Assembly (NCBI GenBank): GCA_030407315.1
Contig: JALQPE010000038.1
Span: 62,001-126,000, forward strand
Direction: 5' to 3'
Origin: Asparagopsis taxiformis
Taxonomy: Eukaryota > Rhodophyta > Florideophyceae > Bonnemaisoniales > Bonnemaisoniaceae
DNA: 64,000 nt
The notes beneath the pieces are model-generated. The model searched no databases. It saw only the letters and a program-made list of their open reading frames with translations, and was not told the origin of the DNA. The position numbers and the translations under genes are program-made. Numbering within the stretch: the first letter of the stretch is position 1; each line of letters begins with the position of its first letter. Positions 33,101 through 43,917 of this stretch are shown piece by piece.

Positions 33101-36100
33101 CTCCGGACACGCCGACACCTGTGACTCCGAGTCCGAATGTAATTCCGGATAATATTGGAGAGACGCCGGTACCGGATGCTCCCAATACGCCGACGCCTGT
33201 GACTCCGAGTCCGATGTGATCCCGGATGATGATGGAGAGACTCCGGTACCGGATACTCCGAGTACGCCGACACCTGTGACTCCGAGTCCGAATGTGATTC
33301 CGGATGATAATGTAGAGACGCCGGTACCGGATACTCCGAGTACGCCGACACCTGTGACTCCGAGTCCAAATGTGATCCCGGATGATGATGGAGAGACCCC
33401 GGTACCAGACGCTCCAGACTTACCAACGCCGATTGTTCCAAGCCCGGACGTGATCCCGGATGATAATGTAGAGACTCCGGTACCGGATACTCCGAGTACG
33501 CCGACACCTGTGACTCCGAGTCCGAATGTGATTCCGGATGGTAATGTAGAGACTCCGGTACCGGATACTCCGAGTACGCCGACGCCTGTGACTCCGAGTC
33601 CGAATGTGATTCCGGATGATAATGTAGAGACGCCGGTACCGGATACTCCGAGTACGCCGACACCTGTGACTCCGAGTCCAAATGTGATCCCGGATGATGA
33701 TGGAGAGACCCCGGTACCAGACGCTCCAGACTTACCACACCGATTGTTCCAAGCCCGGACGTGATCCCGGATGATAATGTAGAGACTCCGGTACCGGATA
33801 CTCCGAGTACGCCGACACCTGTGACTCCGAGTCCGAATGTAATTCCGGATGATAATGTAGAGACTCCGGTACCGGATACTCCGAGTACGCCGACGCCTGT
33901 GACTCCGAGTCCGAATGTGATTCCGGATGATAATGTAGAGACGCCGGTACCGGATACTCCGAGTACGCCGACACCTGTGACTCCGAGTCCAAATGTGATT
34001 CCGGATGATGATGGAGAGACCCCGGTACCAGACGCTCCAGACTTACCGACACCGATTGTTCCAAGCCCGGACGTGATCCCGGATGATAATGTAGAGACTC
34101 CGGTACCGGATACTCCGAGTACGCCGACGCCTGTGACTCCGAGTCCGAATGTGATTCCGGATGATAATGTAGAGACGCCGGTGCCGGTACTCCGGTACGC
34201 CGACACCTGTGACTCCGAGTCCGAATGTGATTCCGGATGATAATGTAGAGACGCCGGTACCGGATACTCCGAGTACGCCGACACCTGTGACTCCGAGTCC
34301 GAATGTGATTCCGGATGATGATGGAGAGACCCCGGTACCAGACGCTCCAGACTTACCAACGCCGATTGTTCCAAGCCCGGACGTGATCCCGGATGATAAT
34401 GTAGAGACTCCGGTACCGGATACTCCGAGTACGCCGACGCCTGTGACTCCGAGTCCGAATGTAATTCCGGATGATAATGTAGAGACGCCGGTGCCGGATA
34501 CTCCGAGTACGCCGACACCTGTGACTCCGAGTCCGAATGTGATTCCGGATGATGATGGAGAGACTCCGGTACCGGATACTCCGAGTACGCCGACGCCTGT
34601 GACTCCGAGTCCGAATGTGATTCCGGATGATGATGGAGAGACCCCGGTACCAGACGCTCCAGACTTACCAACGCCGATTGTTCCAAGCCCGGACGTGATC
34701 CCGGATGATAATGTAGAGACTCCGGTACCGGATACTCCGAGTACGCCGACGCCTGTGACACCGAGTCCGAATATCATCCCAGATGATAATGTAGAGACGC
34801 CGGTGCCGGATACTCCGAGTACGCCGACACCTGTGACTCCGAGTCCGAATGTGATTCCGGATGATAATGGGGACACTTCTGAGCTGGATGCTCTGGACAC
34901 AACGACACCACCTGTTCTGAGCCCCATCGGAACCCCTGATGGTTCCGTCGACAATCCGGAGCCTAGTTCATCTGTGATGCCAACCGAAAACGGAGTCTCT
35001 GATAATACTATTGGTGCTCCAGAACCTGAACCGACTCCAGTTCTTCCCAGCGACATTAGTGGCACTCCATTACCTGAGTCGTCTCTGACACCAACACCGG
35101 CTGTTCCAAGTGCAACTGCATTACCAGATGATGTCGTCAACCCTCTACCTGAAGCTTCTGGAGCCCCGACCCCAGCGGCTCCAAGTCCCATTGAAGTACC
35201 TGACGATGTGGTCGATTCGTCGACACAGGAGCCTCCTACATCGACTCCAGTTCAACCTACTTCGAACGAAACCCCGGAAGTTGACGTGGTACCTGAAGAG
35301 CCGGAAACGCCAACTCCAACTGTTTCGAACCCATCTGGGACCACTGCTGATGTTGTGCCCACCCCACCATCCGATTCTGTATTGACAGGTACTCCACCTA
35401 TTCCGTTTCCCACACCAGACATACCAAACCCGAGTGAAACTCCCATTGACGTTGAGAGTACCCCAGAAGTTGAGCCCATTATAACGCCAGTTGGATCAGA
35501 TCCAAGTGGAAGCCCAGATGATGTTGAAAGCAATCCAGAGCCTGAGCAACTTCCGACAGTAACTCCCGATCTACCAAGTGAAACTATGAGCCCTGTTGCA
35601 ACCGCGGAAAGTTCTATGACAGAACCGCTTTCGACACCTATGGAAGATTTGGTAACCCCTGGTATCAGTCCTTCTCAGTCTGATAGCGCCCAACCGTTAG
35701 ACGAACCCATTTCCGCAAGTCCTGGCATATCAACTTCAGCTGAACCGAGTGCAAGTATATTACCTGCAGAGCCTACGTCTACTCCAACCGAGCCGAATGG
35801 AGGCACTGAGGATGAATTAGGTGCTACACCACCACCAGTAGGAACATTTGATGGTCAAATTGGTACACCCATTGTAAGTCCTCCAGAGTTGGTTGAAACT
35901 GATCCAACTCCTGTCGCTCCTTCTGCTTTATTCACCCCAAGTGATGCTGTGCCCACTATGGAGGTTACTCTGGTCCCAAGCCCACGTGCAGACGGCAACG
36001 GTCCTGTAGTATCATCCGATGTATTTCCTACTACTCCGACACCAGATGGATTCAAGCAGACTCCGAGTCTACAGACTCCTGACATAATTACTTCATCCCC

Positions 36101-39100
36101 AGACCCAGTTGCAACAATGGTTGAAGTACCAATTGTCAGTCAAGATGCTCCAACTGCACCAGCAAAAACACCAACTACCGAAGTGATCCCTTCACCTATT
36201 CCAACTCCAAATTTGGGAGAAGGGAACGGACCTTCTGGAACTCCGTTACCTACACAGGACATGAATGCAGATGAACCCCCGAATCAAGCAGACCCTACAC
36301 CCACAGTTAACGAATTCTCTTCTCCAGTCGTTGACGTTCCATCTAGTCCGAAAGTTCCTCCGCCATCTGAAACGATAATCCCTTCATCAGAGGTTGGAGA
36401 TATTGGCATTGAATCTCCACTTGTTAGTGCTTCAGGCACACCTAGTTTCACAACACCGACAGCTTCCGTTTTGCCAAGCCCAGAAGAACCATCAGATGTT
36501 GGCATAGATCCAGTCGTGTCTTCCATGGCAACTCCCAATGATGCGCTGGAGACCCAAGTTGTATTTATTTCTCCAGATCTTGTGGAAACACCCTTTGACC
36601 AGAGCGGGAAGACACCTTCCCCCGAAGACATACCTCCAAGTGCCGATGTGACGCCATCATCACCGATATTTGTGGAATTATCTCCTAGTATGGAAGTCGT
36701 TCCTTTTGACCCGTCTTTACCTTCAGAGTCTCCAGATGGTGTTGGATTGAGTAGTTCGCCATCTGTACCGATTGTGACATTAGAGGCAGATTCTCCCGAT
36801 ATTACTTTATCTCCAACGCCTGGACTAGAGGAACCGGGAATCCCATCTCCTGAGGAAGTTGAGGTAAGCCCATCCATTATTCCTTCTCCCGTTGAAGAAA
36901 CCCCAAATGTCATTTTTTCCCCGTCACCCGAACTGGATATTCCAGACATAACGGCGACACCAGAGGAGATACCTGGAGTCACTCCTCCAGCAGCCTCAAC
37001 TTCACCCTCCAAAACTTCTCCAGCACCTGAAGAAACGATTTTACTAGAGCCATCAGCATCACCGGATGTCGAAATTTCTGCTTCAATTGCACCCGAAGTA
37101 AGTGTAATCCAAACGCCAAGTCCCGAAAGCATTGTGGATGCTTCTGAAACACCAACTCAGACCGACATCGAGGAACCGAGTCCAGGTATGTCAGCCCCTC
37201 CAGACCAGGAATTTTTGACGGAAAGTCCAGAAGTAAGCAACCTCGTTCCTACTTCACTTCCTACGCCAAGTGCTTCCTCTGTGCTCGATCCATCCCCAAC
37301 GTTGATTCCTATTGTCGATCCTGACGGACCGACAGCAACACCATTAATTATATCTCCTAATCCGACGGACACAGACAATGATCCTCCTACCACTGAGCTG
37401 CCCACTCCAATACAGATTACGCCAAGTAGCTCACCTGAAATGACTCCTGCGGAGACGGATTCCACCAATCCTGTATCTCCCATTGTGTCGGGAACGACTT
37501 CCCCCTCCGCTGATGCGGTCGTTGCTGGAACCCCTTCGGTACCAATAGCAATCCCCACTAACGATGTCATCGAACCCACTCCTGTCGCGGTGGTACCTAG
37601 TGGTATTGTGGAATCCCCCTCAAGTGTTGTAGCCACTCCGTCACAGGAAGCGACACCTTCGCCGTCCACCAGTACTGATGTTGGTATCCCAAGACCTCCA
37701 GAGTCCTCTGGTCCAGCCAGGGCACCTGCTACTGCCAGCGACACATCGACAACAGGGTCTAATGGGGGTGGTTTACCAGGCGGTATTGGTGGTGTCAGTG
37801 GAATAGCTGTCGCTTCTCTAATTGTCATTGCCATAGTTTGCTCCGTGTTGTATAAGACCTGTGCAGTATTTCCGGCTGGCGCATTCCCAATTGGATCCAT
37901 ATTTGGAAGTTCTGATGAGGACGAAACGAAGGGAGGAAGTGACAATACCGACGGTTATGGTGGGGGTGGTGGTAGTGGTGATGATTCACCATGGGATCAA
38001 GTTTGGAAGAGCGCATCGGAACTACCAGCATTGGTTGTGGCTTCTGGTGAAGCAGTTGCAGCAAAGGTTGGTGGAGAGTTTGCGGGCTTGTTGAAACCAG
38101 GAGCGGCAAGGGTGCGTGCACCACAAGTGATAACTCGACTGGCAGTTCCTGGAATGTGCATGGCATTGAGTCAACTATCACCAGATTCTCTGGGTTCAGA
38201 AGCGCTTTCCGTGCCGTCGAGACTTTCATCTGAGGCTCAATCATCGAAATCGTCTCGATGGCCCCATATGATGGGCAAAGCTGGATCAACTGGACAAGAA
38301 GAAAAGAAGGATGATGATAGTGATATTGATGCTGAGTTACCAGAGGTGAATGGCCCGAAGGTTGATATGATATTCGTGTTTGATGCATCTGGCTCGTTGT
38401 CGTGGCGAGAGTACAGAAATCTGAAAGAGCTGCTAACAAAACCAGGCGGTCTCATCGATGATGTGATGGGAAGAGCGCATAGTGGTTCACGCATTGGGTT
38501 TGTCGAATATGCGTATGACTCTGTCGTAGTTTCTGAACTGGACAGAGATCAAGATTCTGTGCGAAGAAGAATTTTAAGCTCATTCCAAGGAGATGCAAAC
38601 AATTGGGATCGAGATGGAATGTATATTTACGAAGTTGGAGAAGAAGTGGGTGGAAATGCTTTGCGAAAGGTAACAAGTTTAGTGGAACGAGAAATCGACG
38701 AAAATATGCGCAGCAGTGGAGGAAGCAGTGCAGGAATTGAAGGAGATATTGAAGAGCCGCCAATGGTTGAAGCGAGAGAGGTACCTCCTGCAATGAATGG
38801 AATGTCGCGGGAGGTACATTTGGCATTAAGTTGGTCGCGGTTCGAAATGCTTCCACCGGTTGCAAACAAACACATTCAAGCTAAGCTACAAAATGCTCTA
38901 CGCTTGCGTCGAATTATTGTGATCAATGGAGGAGAGTTCACGAAGGGTGGAAACACTGAAGAAGGACTGGATGCAGCACTAGCACAGAAGACTAAAATCG
39001 AGAAAGCAGGTATTCGTATTGTGACGGTCGGAGTAGGGAATGAATGTCAAACGGAACTTGTCAAATTGGCTACAGGGAAATCACATTTGAGTGCAACGTC

Positions 39101-39368
39101 AGTTCAAGATGTGGAAAATATTCTTTCCAAGCTATCTGAAATGATTTTGAAACCGGACCTGAAACAAGACGGCAAGTTTGCTTTACTACCGCCGAAGGTA
39201 TTGAAGCGGAAGAGGTTGAGAAAGAGGGAGAAGCCAGGCAGGGAGAAACGTTCCAGTGCACATGCGATATATAGAGCTGTGCAAGCTGGTGCAATTGATC
39301 CGTCCCGCAGTATTTCGAAGGGTCTGCCTAGAAGGGCAAGCGAACTGCCTCCGTGGTTCACTGAGTAG
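30169..39368 (+). CDS. Giant Pro/Thr/Ser-rich membrane protein with C-terminal VWA domain (frame broken in the repeat)
   Basis: About 3,065 codons from ATG 30169 to the stop at 39366-39368. The N-terminus MRPLNDLLPIRR precedes a hydrophobic stretch LLILATLFTLFLLS, a signal peptide or anchor. Then come ~2,500 residues of Pro/Thr/Ser-rich sequence with T-P-T-P and P-S-P motifs, including the 26-residue repeat block at about 32080-34890. A transmembrane helix is encoded near 37792-37860 (GIAVASLIVIAIVCSVLY). After an acidic, Gly-rich linker, a VWA domain starts near 38359 with IFVFDASGSLSW (MIDAS D-x-S-x-S) and runs to about 39150. A Lys/Arg-rich tail ends the protein. The frame shifts at about 33211, 33737 and 34190; each fits loss of one or two bases relative to neighbouring repeats, so the gene is probably intact. 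If the first hydrophobic segment is cleaved or anchors N-in, the repeats lie outside and the VWA domain in the cytosol. I know no family with this layout. Confidence 0.8.
32080..34890 (+). repeat. 26-residue (78-base) coding tandem repeat, roughly 35 copies
   Basis: The consensus has the form VIPDDNVETPVPDTPSTPTP followed by VTPSPN. Early copies (before about 32700) are diverged; later copies are nearly identical. Each unit combines an acidic half (PDDNVETPVPD) with a T-P/S-P half. The same DNA is open on the opposite strand in long frames, a by-product of the repeat. Confidence 0.9.
33411..34890 (+). repeat. Higher-order 312-base repeat (4 x 78), four copies plus a partial fifth
   Basis: A variant unit containing DAPDLPTPIVPSPDVI recurs at 33411, 33723, 34034, 34344 and 34656. 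The spacings are 312, 311, 310 and 312 bases. Recent block duplication of four 78-base units explains it. The 311- and 310-base copies are exactly those carrying the frame breaks. Confidence 0.9.
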
Positions 39369-39774
39369 GCCAAAATGTACAGAGACACGCCATGCTACAA
39401 TAGCGTAGTAGATTTGATAGAGATAGAAGGCTAATTGTTGATAAACACATGTAACTATTGGATTATAGGCTACTGACAGGCTACTGTAAGAGATGGACAC
39501 CCCATACGGTGCAGTCGATCTGTCAGTACTGTACGGCGGCGCGGTGTGATGAGATTGTGCATTGCTGTGGTATTCAGAGCAGTAAACGTGTGTCGCAACA
39601 AAACAAACAAATCTCATTCCTTTGCTGTCATCCGCCATAACATGGCATGTCACGCCTTTCGGTCCTCAACCTAGCAGGAGCCCAGCTGGGTAATATTAGC
39701 GCATCGCACTTCCTCTTCCTCAAACCGCACAACATCTGCCCGCCGCCCCCTCCCTCGTCTTCCACCGCCTCAGC
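39369..39774. other. Intergenic region before the UBE2Q-type gene
   Basis: About 400 bases with the 3' end of the giant gene and a C-rich leader before 39775. Nothing else recognised. Confidence 0.5.
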
Positions 39775-40803
39775 ATGGATTCCGCTGCGCTTTCCGCCCT
39801 TCGCGACTGGAAACCCAATCAACACATTCCGCATCTCAAACTTTGCAATTCCCCTGATGCCGCCCCCCAGCTGCAATCGGACAATGCAGGGCCTGGAACC
39901 TTCACCGCCCGCGCAACCTTTGAGCTCCCGGACGGCGGCCGCTTCTGCTTGCTGCTCTCCGGAAGCACCGATCGAACGCAAACTGACGGCGCCAGTAGCC
40001 CCTCTTCCGGCGACCTTATGGCCCTAGTAGAAGACCGTCTCGGCTTACCAGACGGCTTTCTCATCGACATGAACACCCATTTACTCACCAATATTTGCGC
40101 AGACAACCGCCGTTGGGCGCCGTCTGCGCTGGTCAACGCGACACTCAAGCACGCTAACATGCTTTTCAACAAGGCCTTTCAACAGACCAAGCAGCCAGCA
40201 GAGCCCGTCACGCCGCCCCCGAGCCTCAAGCGCAAACGCAATACACCCGAGCAATATGAAGCACCCATCTTCGGTTCGTCCCCGCTCGCCACTACGACTC
40301 TTATGAAGCAGATTAAATTGCTTAGCACAATGGACACTCGCAAGGATGGCTTTACGGCTGAACCAGCTGCGGATGATCTCTACAAATGGAACGTCCAACT
40401 CTATTTTGATGATTCTTCGCGCATAGGTCAGGACCTTGCTAACGTGGCCAGAACGGATGCGGTGCATTTGGAATTCCGCTTCCCTTCCGCATACCCTAGC
40501 GTTCCACCCATTGTGCGCGTAGTGACTCCGTACGTCTCCGGCGGACATGTCATGGCCCACGGCGCAATTTGTATGGAGTTGTTGGCTGGATCTGGTTGGG
40601 CGCCGGTGAACAGTCTCGACGTGGTTTGTATTCAAATTCGCGCAGTGCTCATTCAGGGGCAAGCGCGTATCGACCCGGCACGCTGCTCCAACATACGAAA
40701 TTACACATTCGAAGGCGCAATGAGAGATTTGCGTAGGATTGTCACTTCACATCGTTGGAGTGCGGAGAATGGTAGAGTGCTCAAGCGACCAGAGAGGCCA
40801 TAG
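39775..40803 (+). CDS. Ubiquitin-conjugating enzyme E2, UBE2Q type
   Basis: A 342-residue intronless protein. E2 enzymes take ubiquitin from E1 as a cysteine thioester. The C-terminal UBC fold (about 170-335) carries YKWNVQLYFDD, HLEFRFPSAYPSVPPIVRVV and the catalytic segment HVMAHGAICMELL with Cys266, then GWAPVNSLDVVCIQIRAVLIQGQARID. The GAICMELL-x-GW and Q-ALIxGxARI features are specific to the UBE2Q branch, which lacks the usual HPN motif. The N-terminal ~165 residues are variable, as in other UBE2Q proteins, with a basic KRKR stretch near 151-156. Partners are unknown. Confidence 0.88.
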   Translation: MDSAALSALRDWKPNQHIPHLKLCNSPDAAPQLQSDNAGPGTFTARATFELPDGGRFCLLLSGSTDRTQTDGASSPSSGDLMALVEDRLGLPDGFLIDMNTHLLTNICADNRRWAPSALVNATLKHANMLFNKAFQQTKQPAEPVTPPPSLKRKRNTPEQYEAPIFGSSPLATTTLMKQIKLLSTMDTRKDGFTAEPAADDLYKWNVQLYFDDSSRIGQDLANVARTDAVHLEFRFPSAYPSVPPIVRVVTPYVSGGHVMAHGAICMELLAGSGWAPVNSLDVVCIQIRAVLIQGQARIDPARCSNIRNYTFEGAMRDLRRIVTSHRWSAENGRVLKRPERP

Positions 40804-40825
40804 ACTACGTAATGTCTAGGCCACC

Positions 40826-42001
40826 TCACACGTTCTCCGCTGTCTTGCGCCTCAACACACGACTGACAGCAAATGTAATTACCGACAAGAAATGAATCCC
40901 CTTCTTCCACACTGTTGGTACAAACTCCCGTTTCACGTTTCCCTTGTACATTTCGTACTGAACAGTTTGCTCCATACCTGCCAATATCGCGTATTTCGGT
41001 GCGTACCCAAGCCCGCGCAACTTGCGATTAGAATATTCTCGATTCCTCATCGACTTTCGCACCGTATCTGGATGATAAATAAACGTGCGTCGCTTTCCCC
41101 AATTCAAAACAGGAGCTACGACTGTCATGAGAGCTACCCCGATGCGCTCTGGCAGATAAAATGCCGGACGTGGACACTGCAACACATCGGCGATTAGCTC
41201 CACCATCGCACGGTTGGTCACAGCGGCATCGGCACATAAATTGAACGTCTCACCAATCGCCTTGCGATGCGTCGCGCATATAATCAACCCGCTTACAACG
41301 TCGTCTACATGCGTGAACATCAAACGGCCGGTCATGGGCGACGGCGCGATAACCGCAATCCCGGACGCGACCATTTTCAACATTTCAAAGAAGAAGAAAC
41401 GCTCATTTGGACCGTACACGCCTGTCGGACGCACGATGACAGTGTCAAGTCGCTTGCTATACTCCTTTACGACATCCTCGCTCAACAGTTTACTTTGGCC
41501 ATATGCACAGTCTGGCCTGCGCGGCGCCGTCTCGTCCGCTATGCCGATATCATGCGTGCTGCCTATCACCTCCGTGGATGACACGTAGACGAAGCGTATC
41601 CGACGACCCGCCTTCTCAGACTCGACTGCGCAGGCCTCGAGCAAGTTGCGCGTGCCCTCGACATTGGTGCGCATCAATGCCGCCGCATCGCGCGGGTAAA
41701 AATCCATGTCGGCGGCGAGATGGATCACGACGCGCGCGCCGGAAACGCACGGGTGCAGCGACGATGTGTCGGATAAATCACCGACGACGACCGTCGGCTG
41801 CACGGACGGATAATCCAGCAGCTTCTCGAGACGCACAATGTTGGACGAGGCGCGCGCAAGCGCCACTGGCGCCATCGTTGACAATTGGCTTTCACGCATG
41901 CGCTTCAGAAGCGCATAGCCGATGTAGCCGGTGCCGCCGGTCACAATTACCTTGTTGTTGGACGGCGGCTTTGAAGCTGCGGCAGCAGTTTTGGAAGACA
42001 T
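40826..42001 (-). CDS. Extended SDR, NAD(P)-dependent epimerase/3-beta-HSD-like
   Basis: A 391-residue extended short-chain dehydrogenase/reductase. The Rossmann motif TGGTGYIGYALL begins near residue 20, VVVGDLSD follows, and the active site includes FVYVSSTEVIG with YGQSK (Tyr and Lys of the catalytic pair). VIVRPTGVYGP and FTHVDDVVSGLIIC are further family blocks. The C-terminal ~60 residues are basic and hydrophobic (HFLSVITFAVSRVLRRK), perhaps membrane-associated, as in sterol-4-alpha-carboxylate 3-dehydrogenases. A sterol or related 3-beta-hydroxy substrate is therefore likely, but a sugar nucleotide cannot be excluded. It is convergent with the UBE2Q gene (22-base gap) and divergent from the decarboxylase gene. 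Confidence 0.78.
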   Translation of the reverse strand: MSSKTAAAASKPPSNNKVIVTGGTGYIGYALLKRMRESQLSTMAPVALARASSNIVRLEKLLDYPSVQPTVVVGDLSDTSSLHPCVSGARVVIHLAADMDFYPRDAAALMRTNVEGTRNLLEACAVESEKAGRRIRFVYVSSTEVIGSTHDIGIADETAPRRPDCAYGQSKLLSEDVVKEYSKRLDTVIVRPTGVYGPNERFFFFEMLKMVASGIAVIAPSPMTGRLMFTHVDDVVSGLIICATHRKAIGETFNLCADAAVTNRAMVELIADVLQCPRPAFYLPERIGVALMTVVAPVLNWGKRRTFIYHPDTVRKSMRNREYSNRKLRGLGYAPKYAILAGMEQTVQYEMYKGNVKREFVPTVWKKGIHFLSVITFAVSRVLRRKTAENV

Positions 42002-42526
42002 CTTGGATCAATCGTGCCAATTGAATTGGTTGTTCATTCAGAGTTGCTGCGAGATGATCTCAAGCTAACCGTGGTATATGTATGCAAAGCTATCCTATTC
42101 ATCTACGCGGGAAAGGCATGATTACCTGTTCATGGTGAGTATGCACGTCATTACGTGACATCATCTGGATTGCAGGAGCGTGTTTTAATCAGAGCTTGCA
42201 AAATTACAGTGGATGGCTTACACTATATATATATATTTTAAAGTTTCCATGAGGCCCGTGTGAACAGGTTTCCTTGTGGTGCACCTGAATCGGAGGTGTA
42301 CACGTGTCGGTTTGCAGCCCTTACGCACATTCCAATAGTGTACCCGTCGACTTTGTCAGACAAAACGATGCTGACAGTCCAAGCGGGCCAAAACCAACGG
42401 ATTCAGGCGTCGATGTCCACAATTCGGCCACTTAATGCTTCCCTACCCACTCGCGACGCTCGGCCGGCCTCGTGCGCTCCAACAATTCAATTGCACAGTC
42501 AATAGATACATAACCCCGTTAACTGC
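42002..42526. other. Divergent promoter region with (TA)n tract
   Basis: 525 bases between divergent starts. A short TA dinucleotide run lies at 42224-42236. No other motif recognised. Confidence 0.5.
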
Positions 42527-43756
42527 ATGGTTGCGAGGTGCCACTCCTTACCTCTCACCATTAGAAAGATGAAAATTCCGGCATTTGTCGCCCTGCTTTT
42601 TCTCTTATCTCTCTTCTTCACATCCCAATCCGCGGCCACTAAACCATCCGCTCTCAATTTTGAGAATCGACAAGCCGTCCAGGCCGACAGTGTTCTACCC
42701 AATGAAGTCACATCGCGACAGTCCGCCCAGCCCATTCTGGACGACCCGATTGAGGAGGAGCGTCACGACGTATCTAAACTCAACCCACCGAACAGACACC
42801 CCAAACTCAAGCGAATTTTGGTCACCGGCGGCGCCGGATTCATCGGCTCCCATCTCGTCGATCGTCTCATGGACGAAGGCCATATGGTCATTGTAGCAGA
42901 TTCGCTCTTTACCGGCAAGAAGAGCAATTTGGAGCGCCATTTTTCATCCCCGAGATTCGAGTTTATTCGCCATGACGTCACAGAGCCGCTTAGTGTTGAA
43001 GTGGATCAAATCTACCATTTGGCCTGCCCCGCCTCTCCTATCCATTACAAATACAATCCAATTCATACGCTTAAAACTAGCTTCCTCGGCACGTACAACA
43101 TGCTTGGGCTTGCCAAGCGCCTTAATGCGCGCTTTTTGATCACGTCTACATCGGAGGTGTACGGCGATCCCCTCGTCCATCCGCAGGTGGAGGAATACTG
43201 GGGAAATGTCAACCCAATTGGAGAGCGATCCTGTTACGACGAGGGAAAACGTGTCGCAGAGACGCTTTGCTATGATTTCAAACGACAGAATGGCGTCGAT
43301 GTAAGAATTGCCCGCATCTTCAACACTTATGGACCTAGAATGGCCCTCAATGATGGGCGTGTCGTTTCCAATTTCGTTGGACAGGCGCTCAAAGGAGAGC
43401 GACTCACTGTACAGGGCTCTGGCAATCAGACGAGATCTTTCTGCTACGTTTCCGATCAGGTGGATGGTCTCATTCGGTTGATGAATGCCGATCGTGTGGA
43501 CGGTCCTGTGAACATTGGAAACCCAACTGAATTCACAATCCGACAACTTGCAGACGTTGTGAAACTTGCTGTTGAACCCAATGTGGAAATTACTTATACG
43601 CCGCTCACGCCCGATGATCCCAAACAGCGAAAGCCGGACATCACCAAGGCGAAGGATGTGCTCGATTGGATACCTAGTGTCGAGCTTAAGGATGGACTCA
43701 AGCTAATGGCAGTAGATTTCAAGAAGCGCATCAGCGAGGGTGATGAAGGGTGGTGA
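42527..43756 (+). CDS. UDP-glucuronate decarboxylase (UDP-xylose synthase), membrane-anchored
   Basis: This enzyme converts UDP-glucuronate to UDP-xylose, the donor for xylose in wall and matrix polysaccharides. The 409-residue product starts with a short basic tail and a membrane segment ([15 protein letters not shown], about 17-31), giving a Golgi type II topology as in plant UXS isoforms. The extended-SDR domain has [10 protein letters not shown] at 101-110, [46 protein letters not shown] and catalytic Y-x3-K in [28 protein letters not shown] and [16 protein letters not shown] complete the signature. All these are diagnostic of UXS. Xylose is a major sugar of red algal sulfated polysaccharides, so the role fits. 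There is no intron. Confidence 0.95.
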   Translation: MVARCHSLPLTIRKMKIPAFVALLFLLSLFFTSQSAATKPSALNFENRQAVQADSVLPNEVTSRQSAQPILDDPIEEERHDVSKLNPPNRHPKLKRILVTGGAGFIGSHLVDRLMDEGHMVIVADSLFTGKKSNLERHFSSPRFEFIRHDVTEPLSVEVDQIYHLACPASPIHYKYNPIHTLKTSFLGTYNMLGLAKRLNARFLITSTSEVYGDPLVHPQVEEYWGNVNPIGERSCYDEGKRVAETLCYDFKRQNGVDVRIARIFNTYGPRMALNDGRVVSNFVGQALKGERLTVQGSGNQTRSFCYVSDQVDGLIRLMNADRVDGPVNIGNPTEFTIRQLADVVKLAVEPNVEITYTPLTPDDPKQRKPDITKAKDVLDWIPSVELKDGLKLMAVDFKKRISEGDEGW

Positions 43757-43917
43757 TATAATGAGCGGGACCATCAGTGATAGCGATTATGTATTATATT
43801 GATCAAAGGCCACAGCGATATATCAAATTTGTGTTGCGTGAGCTCCGGTTTTAGCTCGTTAGCTTTACACTTCCTGTGCTTTTCAATCTGAACTCATAAA
43901 GGCAAAATAAGGCTGTA

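Noticed and set aside
32362..34761. Minus-strand ORF of 799 codons and related frames over the repeat
   Set aside because: They are antisense to the giant gene and exist only because the 78-base repeat lacks stops in several frames.
32080..34890. Regular repeats considered as a CRISPR array
   Set aside because: The units are contiguous, coding and without spacers, in a eukaryotic gene.
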